Positions 24,880 to 35,999 of a stretch of DNA of 64,000 bases are shown here, one piece after another. The DNA lies in the NCBI GenBank assembly GCA_015680685.1, contig MNCI01008086.1, forward strand, positions 957,793 through 1,021,792. The letters run 5' to 3'. The notes under the pieces were generated by a model, which was not told the origin of the DNA, ran no database searches, and saw nothing but the letters and a program-made list of their open reading frames with translations. How positions within the stretch are numbered: the stretch's first letter is position 1; each line of letters opens with the position of its first letter. This stretch comes from Gnetum montanum (Eukaryota > Streptophyta > Gnetopsida > Gnetales > Gnetaceae). Made by a program: the position numbers and the translations under genes.

Positions 24880-25330
24880 TTGTAGGTTTTAAGCTCTATG
24901 GAGACATCTTGGAGTTCAAGGATATGTTTTGGCTAAGAGTTGAGACTTCACAAGAGACATCTGCTATTTTGTGAAGATGTCTTAGGTGAGATGTCTTAGC
25001 TAGATTGGAGACATCTCAACCTCCAGGAAGGCATCTTCCTCCAAATAGAGATGTCTCCCTTGCAATTTGGTTTTGATAGTGAGATGTCTTGTGGAAGGCC
25101 AAAGATGACCCATACGACCTAGGAAACTTTTAAATTGATTGTCCCAAATTGTAAAATAGTTGAACAAGAGGATAAAAATATGAAAAAAACTAGGGATATT
25201 TAAGATGAGCTTGAGGAAGCTTTCCTAGGTTTCTTGTCTTCTATTTACAATAAATATTATATGTGTTTCCTTAGGAGAAGACATGATGAGATGAGATGAG
25301 ATTCTGTAAGAGATGTCATGAGAGCACATT
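24880..25330 (+). repeat. Second cluster of AGATGTCT minirepeats
   Basis: At least eight units related to GAGACATCT or AGATGTCT with 10-40 nt spacing, as in the U3 of the Copia-like LTR. The sequence after it (25330 onwards) does not match that LTR. It may be the U3 of a related but different LTR. Confidence 0.5.
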
Positions 25331-27031
25331 GTGTGAGTGCATGATTATGGTTGCAACTTAAGGTCACCTGTGTGTGTAGTTGACTTGTGTGTTCTTGTGT
25401 TTTTGCTTATGAGTTAAGATCTTAGTCTAGAGTTGTGGGAGAGATTCTCATCTAATTATGCCTTACATTGAGAACAATCATTATGTGGTTGTATAGCCTC
25501 ATGCTTTGCAACATCATTAAAGGTTTGTGAGCAATTTGATGTTGTGGCTTATAGAAATCATATTGTAATATTCTTTTTAATAATTGAAGATAGCTAGTTT
25601 TCTTGTTTTTTAGCATATTGATTTTTTTTAAAAAAATATCTAGATTTAGTATGAATTCAAGGTTAAATTAATAAGAGTGAACCTACTCCAACACAACGTA
25701 TAATTTGACACATTCAAATACAATCCACACTGTGCACCCAAATACATATCATATGCATATTGAACATAATAGAATTAATTGGGAACCCTAGAAACTAGTG
25801 CTACAAGCATTATTAATAGCATATTAAATGAATATGACTCATCATGATGATCATAGCACATTAGTCTTAACATGTTAAGAAATCTAAAGAACATGTACTA
25901 TTTTTGTATTAGCTACAACTTAGGCCATGACTCACAACTCACTTATGATGGTCTATTACAAAGGACCATGACATGATTGCACCTTACATTGACCTTGTGC
26001 CTCACTTTAAAAAAATAATACTTTACTCATTGTAATCCCATTGTGACTTATGCTTATCGCACAACCCATATAAAAATCTAACTATGACCTCATTGTGATG
26101 ACCTTGCAACTATGCATAACTCACACTCACTAAAACTCATTGCAGTTGTGCATGACTTGTACTAGACCAAAATTAGAGATCAAAGTACATTGTGACCTCA
26201 TTGTGGGCTCACTATAACTTGAAACCCTAAAACCCCTCAAGTACAGTCATACTATGAGGGTGTTATGCCTCAAATTCACTCAAAAAGGCACAAATATAAC
26301 ATTAAAACTTAAGCATGCCTATGACATGACTTGCATCCTTGTAATTCTAGCATTACAACCTAGCTGTGATATGAAGGCAACCTACCTAACACCTGATACT
26401 TTACTAAATATAAAGAAATAAAAATTGAGAAAATAAACATATAATTCTTCAAATAATATACACACAACATAGATATAATGCCCAAAGTTTTTATGCCTTG
26501 GAAAGACCAACAATCCATCTCCACTATCCTTAAGGTACGTCATGCATTCATCACTTGCATACAATCATGATTTATCATATAATATAGTAAGATCTATATG
26601 AAGATACCAAAATCATCCACATGCACACCATGTCATCATATGGAATGCCTAGTTATCTCAAAAATATCCTCATGACCATGCATAGACATTTGACTGCCAA
26701 AAATAAGGAATAGATAAATAATTTCATTTGAAATTCAAAAACCTACCGTAGCATGAAATATAAAAACCAAGATACTAAAATGCTTGCCACAAGGTCTTGG
26801 ATCATCCAAAACCTAAACCAAATCTCTCTAACCATAGCCTTCCTAGCATTAACTTCCCAACATTCCAAGAATCATAAAATTGGCTGCAATTTAGCAAAGA
26901 ATGGAAGATAAGAAGAGACAAAAGAAAACTAGGATGCACAGGATTGGAAATAGAAATGGTGTAAAATGCATTATGTTTTTACTATAAGAATAAATATAAA
27001 ATATTTTATTTATGATTTTACTTTTTCTAAT
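25331..27031. other. AT-rich repetitive DNA split by E1
   Basis: No gene. It continues after the E1 insertion at 33940. No coding motif was seen on either strand. Confidence 0.4.
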
Positions 27032-27876
27032 TTATGAGTGGTGAGGTACCCCTACACTCAACCATACGAATACGAGTGTTACACGCGCGATCCGGTTGAA
27101 CTTCGCAAACTAAGTGCCTACACGCCTTATGGAACACTTAAGGTTAATCGTTTGTTGTCTTCCCAGACTTGTATTTTTCATGGTTGTATGGTTAAGTAAG
27201 TCTGAGGTATGTGATTTTTATATCTTTTATGTTTTATCTCCTTATGCTAATGAGGGAAAAGGTGAAGAGACTAATTGACTAACTTTAACTAACTAAGTCT
27301 TAATTAACCTAGCATCAGTATCCGTTCCCACTTGCCATTTACACCTTGAACCAATACAACCTTCTGGGATTACCAAACGCTATTCGTTACTGGGATTACC
27401 AAGCATAACGCACGTGCTTGAAGCGGTCGTACTGAATGCACTTAACTAGGCGAGAAGGGTTGAGAGAGATTTAATTAACTAATAAAGCATTTAAATAGTG
27501 AAAATTAAATAACAATAATTAAAGTCCTATTTAGCCTATTCCATGCACTACAAGGTTTATCCAACATTTCATCTTTATTACCATACACAATTGTGCGTTT
27601 AGGTACAAAATTGCTTGAATAAAGATTCGTTCACTTTGGATCTTCTACTATGGGCACATGGAAATTATTCTATCTTTGGAGAGGTAAAATTGCTAGAGTT
27701 TTGCTAAGGGTCTAGATCTAGATGGCAAAACAAGGAAGAGCCGCCTCTTATTTATAGATTTGGCGATGCGCTGCGATATCGCGTACACGATATTGCAAGG
27801 GAAGACGCGATATCGCGTACACGATATCGCAAGGGAAGACGCGATATCGCAGGGGATGCGATATCGCGTCCCATCA
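27032..27876 (-). repeat. 3' LTR of E1 (845 bp)
   Basis: In element orientation it starts TGATGG and ends CACTCATAA (TGATGA end mutated). U3 has five to six GCGATATCGC-type palindromes (27770-27870), then a TATA box CTATAAATAAG on the minus strand (about 27747-27757). Two GGGATTACCAA motifs occur at about 27365 and 27393. Confidence 0.9.
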
Positions 27877-27890
27877 TACCCCCATGATTG
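27877..27890 (-). promoter_or_regulatory. Polypurine tract of E1
   Basis: The minus strand reads AATCATGGGGGTA directly before the LTR. Confidence 0.75.
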
Positions 27891-27949
27891 AATAAAAACT
27901 CGTCCTCAAGTTCCTTACAAAATATTGGGAAGGTATGAGATTATTGACT

Positions 27950-28390
27950 TGAATGGAACTAATGATGAATGGGATGACATGTGAACAGATCATCATTACA
28001 GAACATGACAAAATTGGTGTTCACGAAAACAAGAGTGAACACCTTATACATTTGACATCAGGCTGTATTTGGCAGTTGAGAGAGAAGAGAGAAGAGAGAA
28101 GAAGTCTGTTGCTGCTAATGCCAAGATTGCGCCTTTCGTTGTCCATCCGTAAGCGTGCCATCCATCTTGTTCCTTGCATAACTACTTTAGCACCGATCCA
28201 TTCCAAGAGTTCCCTCCAGATCCAATCCATTGTTGTATGATTGCCATTTGCACACACAACACCGTCTTATATTAGCAAGGGTAAATGAACCACAATGCAA
28301 TGGATACCTTGTTTCGGTGAAAGGTCCATTGGCTGAGTTTTGGTATGGCTGATACGGATCTAGAGATATAATAGTGGTAACTACCAAAGG
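27950..28390 (-). other. Unplaced open segment in the 3' part of E1
   Basis: A minus-strand open frame (28021-28257) reads GVVCANGNHTTMDWIWRELL and EWIGAKVVMQGTRWMARLRM, with composition unlike the AT-rich spacer around it. There is no counterpart in E2 or E5, where ORF2 occupies this place. It could be a fragment of a captured host gene or a chance frame. I do not recognise the family. Confidence 0.3.
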
Positions 28391-28399
28391 TGTAGGGGT

Positions 28400-29790
28400 T
28401 AGGAGAAAATCAAAAAAATTGGGTCAGGACCCCCATGACTAAGAGCAAACCTCCGGTAGTGATAGAATGGAGAAAGAAAAAGAACAAGAATGATGGAGAA
28501 AAAAGAGACAACTATAACGTCAATGAAATAGATGTCAAAAAGGAAATGAAAAAATAGAGTGGATTGCAAAAATGTTAAGGGAAAGAATTTAACTAGTGTA
28601 CCAAATAGGAATGCCAGTGGGTCCTCCCCAAAGCAGGCTCATGCCCTTAATGCCTTGACAAACCCACATTTGAAGAGTCCATAGGCTCTGTGAATGTCAT
28701 TTGGAACAAGAGTTAAAGTATTAACCACAATAATTTACCAAAAAGAAAAAAATGTGTCAACCAAAATATACACTAATGATACAACCGGCAATGAGGTGAA
28801 CAATGGAGAGAAGGAGGGAGAGAAGAGAATGGAATAAAATCTCAAGAACAAGGTGGTGTACAGCCCCTTCTATATTTAATGATTAATGTGACTTAGTAGA
28901 TCCCATTCCAAGTCCGGCCTCAACAAACCACATCCAATGACTTCGCATCGATGCATTTGGCCAATCCATCCACTTGAAGTAACAAGAATGCATCCCTCAA
29001 AGAGCCACCACCATTCCGACGAAACAAAAGAGAAGAGAATGGGAAGCGAGAAGGGCCTTAGTTAGAGGGAACATGTTTATTTTAGTTCCATAACTAGTGC
29101 TTGTAGCCCAAATGATTATTTCATCTAAGGGGTGTGCTTTGAATTCTCACTATTTTTTTTGTTTTTGTTTTCTTTTTTGTGATTGTGATTTTGCGTGAGA
29201 ACCACACCATGCAAAGACTTTGTTATTTTTATTAGCTCAGCTTCCCGATGATGGAGCAATGTCAAAATGGTAAGAAAACTCAAAAAGAAAACATCCAAGC
29301 ATCCAAAAGAATGGCCAACACAAATGCATCAAGTTCCCTTGAAGTCACTCCCTTTTCAATCCTTAAGTGCTTCCTTAGTTTGAGAAATGCCTAGTCACCG
29401 ATTCATTATAGTTCTTATTATTGAGAAAGGGATTGTACATTTCCAAGCCAAGAGAGAGACCATAGAAATTTGTGGATGTATGGATGAAGTGGACTCATTG
29501 CCTGTCATATCAAAAGAACCATACCTTAGTATCAACATCGTAACTTAAAGGTAAAAACCAAACATTAGCAATCAATAGAAAATAGTTCATACCATCATTA
29601 GAACACTTATTAAATGACAAACTTAATAAAATGGATAACACACACACAAATAAAATAAAAAGTATAAATGATGTTGTAAAAAAAAATCAAGAAAAGTTAA
29701 AGAAATTTGTAAAAAGCAAAATAAAAACATGTAAAAAAAATGTGTAAAACAAAAAATGTGTAAAAAAAAAATCTTAAAAGAAACTGAGGG
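28400..29790 (-). other. Conserved non-coding spacer of E1
   Basis: Colinear with the E2 spacer (42.5-44.3 kb). Shared blocks include the M motif, CAATGACTTCGCATC / CAGTGACTTCACATC, and GGGCCTTAGTTAGAGGG. The segment is bracketed by two copies of a G-run related to the polypurine tract (28418 and 29816). The A-rich text at 29630-29790 has no coding value. Confidence 0.65.
28617..28680 (+). repeat. Spacer motif M, copy 3
   Basis: GTGGGTCCTCCCCAAAGCAG followed by GCTCATGCCCTTAATGCC. The end is more diverged than in copies 1, 2 and 5. Confidence 0.7.
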
Positions 29791-30772
29791 CCCCAAATGA
29801 TCGGCATAGGTGGCTATCTCCCCCATGACTGAATTGAAAGGGAGAGATCCAAAATAATGAGTGTTTGTTTGAATTTCTTAAAAGTGTCCAACTTCTCCCA
29901 ATTGATGTTTTCAGGTTAAGGGTTGGAAGTTGGCGACGCTCATATTCCAATGTATCTATGCTTTTGTTGTGGGTGCAAGTAGTTCCCCCAGTTCGTTCCA
30001 TGCATGTTGGTGGGCTACTCTTTTGATTAGCTGTCAACCACTGGGTGTTCTCTTATTGTGTGGTTGCTACATACAGGCACCTTTGTATTTGATTTTCTTG
30101 GGCACACCAGTTGCATGCAGGAGATGCTAAGCATTCCTCCATGTCATCACCCTCTGAGTCACTGTATGTGATGCATGGAACTTTCTTCTTCTCGATCTTT
30201 CCATAAATATTTTCCTTAGATATTTCCAAGGAAAGATCACAGATTCCTAGGCATGCATCTATTGTACTCAGCCATGCCCTTCCCATTATAATCGGGAAGT
30301 CCCCTTTGTTACTGTTAACTTCTATCACTAGGAAATCAGCTGGGTATGACCAACCACACACAGTGGTAATGATGTCTTCCACCAATCCCAAGGGAATAGT
30401 GATGGATTGGTCAGCTAGCTCTAGTTGAATATTGCTCTTCTTGAGTGGAGGTAGGTTCCAGGCTTTAGACATTTCTCGTGAGATTAAGTTAACTCCAGAA
30501 CCTGAGTTAAGAAGAGCCTTATGAGGTTCATTCCCAGCGACTTGGAGGTAGATTAAGGGACGGGGAGGGTTAGAGAGTTTCCTGGGAAGGTGGCCCACCT
30601 TGATCCAATCGGTAATGGTATGTGTTAACATAACCGTGTGCGTTAAGCTCTGTTGTTGGTTTGAAGGGAGCTCTGAAGCCTTATTTGTTGAAGGAGTGTG
30701 TACGAACTCAACCGCTTGTGGTTGTGAGAGCTTGTTTGGGCTTTTGGTTTTGAAGAAAGGTCTTCTTTTCAT
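29790..30772 (-). pseudogene. Aspartic protease and start of pol, E1
   Basis: Retrotransposon protease that cleaves Gag-Pol. The open frame (30053-30772) has the family text PLIYLQVAGNEPHKALLNSG then SGVNLIS, with a later GDFPIIMGRAWLSTIDACLG. The catalytic DSG triad is NSG here (AAC codon at 30506-30508), so the active-site Asp is lost; E3 keeps DSG. After a stop the pol linker continues in another frame (QWLTANQKSSPPTCMERTGG, 29774-30037), equivalent to the E3 segment before RT, and then ends at the spacer. RT never begins. Confidence 0.75.
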
Positions 30773-31030
30773 GTGGTTGTCAGAACTAGCAGTGGGTTGA
30801 TGGTTTACAGCTCTCGTAGCATTATGTTGCTATGGTTAAGTGGGGAGTTCCCCTTGCATTGTTTGAGCAGGTGGTAGTGGAATTATCGGCATATGAGTGA
30901 CAGATGGATTCGGAGAATGGTATGCATGTGGTGTGTCTCCCATAGGAGAAGGAGTTCTGAAATACTCCCAAACTTGGTAGTGACGTCATGGTTTCGCATG
31001 ACCTACAGAGTCAGGTGGAGAGACCGGTTG

Positions 31031-31724
31031 CTACACGTAGTAGCCATATGGGTCTGGTTGCCAGTAAGGGTATTGTTGCCTAGGCTGTGGCATCCCCCAT
31101 GACTGTGGGTGTTGCCCGATAGGTTGTGGTGGAGTTCCACTTAGATAATACATTAATGGTCGGTGGAACTGCCTTGGGTTACCTTGGGGATAAGGTAACC
31201 GATGGGGTGCTTGTCGTTTGTTAAGTCTTGGGTTGAGTGCATACACCTCGGACTCTTGTAGATGTGAGATTATTGGGCAACATCCCTTAGGATGGTCATA
31301 TTGGCAAATCTCACATCCACCATCATTTTCTATATCAGAATCCACAGCCTCATCAGTGATAGTCATTTTTTCCTTACCCTTGTTACGTGCATGGCCTGAA
31401 TCTCTCCGCTTTTTCTTATCATGGTCACTACTTCATTCCTTCTTAGACTCCTCTACAATTTTCAAGACAATTTTAATTTTACTATCTAAGGAGCTCCATA
31501 TTTCATCTACCTTAGTTGACACTTTTGTTGTTAGCTTTTGAAGCTACAAGGTTTTTCTATTCACCAACTCTTTGAGTGGTGACTCATTCTCTTCATCGTA
31601 GAATCTCACTCCCCTCTTTCAGAGGGAAGGATCGTGGTTATATTCTTTCACACTTTCTCTTTTCCATAGCTTCCCTTCTTCTTTAGCTACTTGCTCCAAC
31701 AATCTATGAACTTCATGGGATCTA
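31031..31724 (-). pseudogene. Gag C-terminal region of E1 with Cys/His motif
   Basis: The minus strand reads a charged linker, then CEICQYDHPKGCCPIISHLQ, a CX2CX3HX3CC pattern rather than the usual CX2CX4HX4C knuckle. A Pro/Gln/Tyr-rich tail follows (31031-31366). It probably binds RNA in the particle. One or more stops separate it from the protease frame. It is joined to the N-terminal part across the N run. Confidence 0.7.
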
Positions 31725-32166
31725 NNNNNNNNNNNNNNNNNNNNNNNNNNNNNNNNNNNNNNNNNNNNNNNNNNNNNNNNNNNNNNNNNNNNNNNNNNNN
31801 NNNNNNNNNNNNNNNNNNNNNNNNNNNNNNNNNNNNNNNNNNNNNNNNNNNNNNNNNNNNNNNNNNNNNNNNNNNNNNNNNNNNNNNNNNNNNNNNNNNN
31901 NNNNNNNNNNNNNNNNNNNNNNNNNNNNNNNNNNNNNNNNNNNNNNNNNNNNNNNNNNNNNNNNNNNNNNNNNNNNNNNNNNNNNNNNNNNNNNNNNNNN
32001 NNNNNNNNNNNNNNNNNNNNNNNNNNNNNNNNNNNNNNNNNNNNNNNNNNNNNNNNNNNNNNNNNNNNNNNNNNNNNNNNNNNNNNNNNNNNNNNNNNNN
32101 NNNNNNNNNNNNNNNNNNNNNNNNNNNNNNNNNNNNNNNNNNNNNNNNNNNNNNNNNNNNNNNNNN
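31725..32166. other. Assembly gap (442 N)
   Basis: An unresolved run of N inside gag of E1. Frames drawn through it are meaningless. Confidence 1.
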
Positions 32167-32994
32167 TTCCCTTCTTTCATGCCTTGATTCTCTAGAATGC
32201 CCTCATCCTCGCTCTCGACTCTCTCGTCGAGGTCTCTCATTTCGCTTACCCTTATCCTCACCGTTGTGCCCTTTGTCACTGCATCCTGATGTGGAAGGAG
32301 AGGGTGAATGATGTAATGAAGGGGAAGAAGAAGGAGAACCATCGCCATGATGATGTTTCTTACCTTCTCTTCAGTGGCTCCGGCCTCAATCGTGATGATG
32401 ATCTGAATGCCCGTCCTTATCATGTGTTTTTGTTCCCTTAGTGAACACTTAGTGTTCATGTGCATCAAAACCAGGGTTGTGAATCGTAGAGTGTAGGTTT
32501 TGATACCATACCTCCTCACCATCATCAGGAGGGGGAACATTATTTGATGGAGAACCGGTTATAATTGGTTCACCATCTCCAATTTTGCTTAGGATGTGTG
32601 GAACCCTTTTGCCCTTCAACGATGTATGGTAGCTCTCCTACCGCGAATCCCTTAAACACTCAGCTGCTGTGGGATGGTAATCCCTTATGTCAAAATCACC
32701 TACAACATATTCAACGTATAGCTGCATCATGCATATCTGTGCAAGAGCATGAAGGAGCATGTTAAGGACTGCCCGATCTGGGGGTAACACTATGTTACCT
32801 TGCAGGTCTCTCCAGTGCAGTTGTTCATCTTGATGGAGGATAGAAGTAAAATTGGATATATACTCATCGTGATGAGTATATACCACCCGATATTGTTGAG
32901 GAACTAGCAGTTCTTGATTATGCATGTTAAACCATCGACTGTCTCTTGTGTGATCCCTAGGTGGTGAAGTGCTTTTATGAGAAGAAGAAGACAT
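32167..32994 (-). CDS. Gag N-terminal region of E1
   Basis: The frame starts MSSSSHKSTSPPRDHTRDSR at 32994, about 125 nt inside the PBS, as expected for gag. It holds YRVVYTHHDEYISNFTSILH then QDEQLHWRDLQGNIVLPPDR, which is conserved in E2 (VVYTHPNDF...NFTFILH) and partly in E3. It is open to 32638, then a stop. Further charged Gag-like sequence (SEDEGILENQGMKEG) lies in another frame before the N run. The first part is well preserved; the break may be real or a sequencing fault. Confidence 0.65.
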
Positions 32995-33120
32995 TGTTAT
33001 CTTGTTGGTGTGCTATTGACCGTTGTTTAAATTTTCTTTTGATTAACCCTAAGGGTTTGTTTAAGCTTCCCAATGATGTGGATGATTTGCTATGTTCTAC
33101 TTATCGCACAAACAACTTAG

Positions 33121-33138
33121 TCCCCGGCAACGGTGCCA
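33121..33138 (-). promoter_or_regulatory. Primer binding site of E1 (tRNA-Asp)
   Basis: The minus strand reads TGGCACCGTTGCCGGGGA, one base after the LTR end. It is complementary to the 3' end of plant tRNA-Asp (TCCCCGGCAACGGCGCCA) with one mismatch. This primer is typical of Athila-like gypsy elements. Confidence 0.88.
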
Positions 33139-33139
33139 A

Positions 33140-33934
33140 TGATGAGTGGCGAGGTACCCCTACACTCAACCATACGAATACGAGCGTTACACGCGCGATC
33201 TGGTCGAACTTCGCAAACTAAGTGCCTACACACCTTATGGAACACTTAAGGTTAATCGTTCATTATCTTCCCAGACTTACTTGTATTTGTCATGGTTGTA
33301 TGGTTAAGTAAGTCTGAGGTATGTGATTTTTATATCTTTTATGTTTTATCTCCTTATGCTAATGAGGGAAAAGGTGAAGAGACTAATTGACTAACTTTAA
33401 CTAACTAAGTCTTAATTAACCTAGCATCAGTATCCGTTCCCACTTGCCATTCACACCCTGAACCAATGCAACCTTTTGGGATTACCAAATGCTATTCGTT
33501 ACTGGGATTACCAAGCATAACGCACGTGCTTGAAGCGGTCGTACTGAATGCACTTAACTAGGCAAGAAGGGTTGAGAGAGATTTAATTAACTAATAAAGC
33601 ATTTAAATAGTGAAAATTAAATAACAATAATTAAAGTCCTATTTAGCCTATTCCATGCACTACAAGGTTTATCCAACATTTCGTCTTTATTACCATACAC
33701 AATTGTGCGTTTAGGTACAAAACTGCTCGAATAAAGATCCGTTCAGTTTGGAGCTCCTACTGCGGGCACATGGAAATTATTCTATCTCTGGAGAGGTAAA
33801 ATTGCCAGAGTTTTGCTAAGGGTCTAGATCTAGATGGTGAAACAAGGAAGAGCCACCTCTTATTTATAAATTTGGCAGCGCGCTACGATATTGCGTACGC
33901 GATATCGCGGCCCATGCGATATCGCGTCCCATCA
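33140..33934 (-). repeat. 5' LTR of E1 (795 bp)
   Basis: Matches 27032-27876 almost base for base except in U3, where about 50 bp of GATATC-type repeat is absent. TATA box (TTATAAATAAG on the minus strand) is at about 33859-33869. Confidence 0.9.
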
Positions 33935-33939
33935 CTAAT

Positions 33940-35840
33940 GATTCCATGCCTTTTCTTGTCTCAACTAATACCAAGGGACTCACATGTCAACATATTCTTA
34001 AGAAACATCTAATGTAATTGTTGATCAAAACTTATAACATCATAAACTATCTACCACATACTCATGAGATCATATGCACATCATAACTCACATCAGCTAG
34101 TCATAACATATGAACATACATACCATGCTAAGCATCATGACCTCATAACATTACTATTCATATACTTTGATATCATACTCATAATGCATAATCATAACAT
34201 ATAGTTGAAAGGCATACTTTCCTAAAGGTCAATCTTTTCCCATCACTCTTACAACTTGCTAGGCATGAACATTCTACTGCATGTTCAACAAGATTGGTGT
34301 GCATACATGACATCAAAATCAATTGTACATAATATCATAAGATCATAGAAAATATATTAGTAAAATAATGCACATCATAAACATAACATGTTATTATGGG
34401 GTCCTATGGGATTAGGTTATAATAATTTAGTTCTACAAAGGTTGTTATTTATGGTTAAGATATCATGGAATCCTTAACAATATCCACACTCATTTAACCC
34501 CAAATCTAGATAGAAATAGCCTTTGAACCACTAACAAGATATGCTTGCTTAAAACATGCTTATGTCTAAACTACCCTATAGCTAAAGGATGTTGCATCAT
34601 CAAAGTATTGCCTAGCTCATTAGGTCAAAAAAGAAAGAAAGAAAAAAGAATACCTAGCATAAATGACTTGAATGCTATGTTTGTACCTCACATCATTTAG
34701 ATGCAAAGCTAAACTTCAATTATGAGGTAGGTAGCCCAAAATTTGAATGAACAAATGTTGTGATGTAAGAGCAACTATCATTGACTTATATTAAAGAAAA
34801 AAATTAGGTATCTTAGTTGCATCAACATTCCTAGAAAAAGATATCTCAAATTTTTGGTTACAAACTTATAAATTTACATTCTTAGAATCAAAATTTTTTT
34901 TTGCATCAATAGAAGAATTAAAAATTTTGGCATCAATTAAAAAAATTGAAAGTAATTTAGAATCCATGGTAGGGAAATCTAGAAAGATCAAATATGTTTG
35001 AGAAAAAAGGAACAAAGAAAAATTAGATTTTTTGGAGAAAAAAATTGAACTAAAAGCTTGATGTAAATAAAAAATAAAAAAAGAAAAATGTTTAATTTTT
35101 AAAATAGTGGAAGCATTTCATATGTTTTAAATCCTATACTTGCATAATTGCACATAATGGTTGACATTTCAAAGATAATTAAATCTTGGCCAAATACTAA
35201 TATTAAACCAAATAACAGTATATAAAAGCTTAGATCAAAATGTAAAAGGTAAATGATCATTAATCCATAAAAATTCAATAAGCTTATTATTAGAAGCTTA
35301 AATAGTTAAATTTCTATTCAAATTGTACAAAAGATCAAAAAAATTGAAATTTTTATAGCCATTAATACCATAGTTGTTAGAAGTAAAATTAGATCACATG
35401 TATTTGTGATTTTTTTTTTTGTAGAACTTAGGTAATTATAGGGAAAACATTATTAAATGTAAATAGTACACTTTTTTAGTAGATAGAAAGTTACTCCCCT
35501 CAACTATAGGGGTTGAAGAAGCATGAAGCTCTAACTAAATTCTATGATGCCTTAATTATTGTTCTTAAGGGGGTGTCACACTTTTGAATCAGGGTAAGGC
35601 CTAATACTTTTCCTATCCTAGAGGGGAAGTTTTTCAAGATTGGATGTAAGGATGAAAACTTGAAAAGGCATTGTAAAATATTTGGGCTTTTTTTTACACT
35701 CCCTCTTTCCCTCTTTAATGATATGATGTACTTTAAATTTTTTTAATATTATTATTTCATTTTTTGGGGTTTGACACCCTCGCTCATTCTTAAGGGGATG
35801 TTAAATATATTGTAAGGCATATAGTCATCATGATTAGAAA
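33940..35840. other. AT-rich repetitive DNA, no gene
   Basis: Continuation of the host sequence of E1. A CATA-rich stretch to about 34.7 kb is followed by A/T runs. No coding motif was found. Confidence 0.4.
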
Positions 35841-35844
35841 AATT

Positions 35845-35965
35845 AAAAAGGAATATTACAATGCATCAAATATGACTTGAACTCATAACCTCTTATCTAA
35901 CTAAGAAATAATAAGCTAACCACGTAAGTTACATATCATTAGTAACTAGCTATACTCCTTAATTA
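35845..35965 (-). mobile_element. tRNA-related SINE-like fragment
   Basis: On the minus strand, GTGGTTAGCTTATTATTTC is followed by GGTTATGAGTTCAAGTCATA, which contains a box B-like GAGTTCAAGTC. It resembles the A and B box layout of a tRNA. Borders are unclear. Confidence 0.4.
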
Positions 35966-35999
35966 AGAACTACCTAGCTCTATTTTTTCAATGAGAGAT

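Larger units (their letters stand above)
27032..33934 (-). mobile_element. Element E1: gag-protease-only Athila-like LTR retrotransposon
   Basis: A complete 6.9-kb insertion flanked by the 5-bp target duplication CTAAT (27027-27031 and 33935-33939). On the minus strand the order is LTR, PBS, gag, protease, start of pol, spacer, polypurine tract, LTR. No RT, RNase H, integrase or ORF2 is present, so it must rely on enzymes from elsewhere. The LTRs are very similar apart from U3 repeat number, which suggests a fairly recent insertion. A 442-bp run of N lies in gag. Confidence 0.88.

Noticed and set aside
27770-27870. CRISPR-like array of short palindromes
   Set aside because: Units are 10-14 bp without regular spacers, in a plant LTR U3; not a CRISPR array.
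31691-32540. Long frames crossing the N run
   Set aside because: Most of their length is undetermined sequence.
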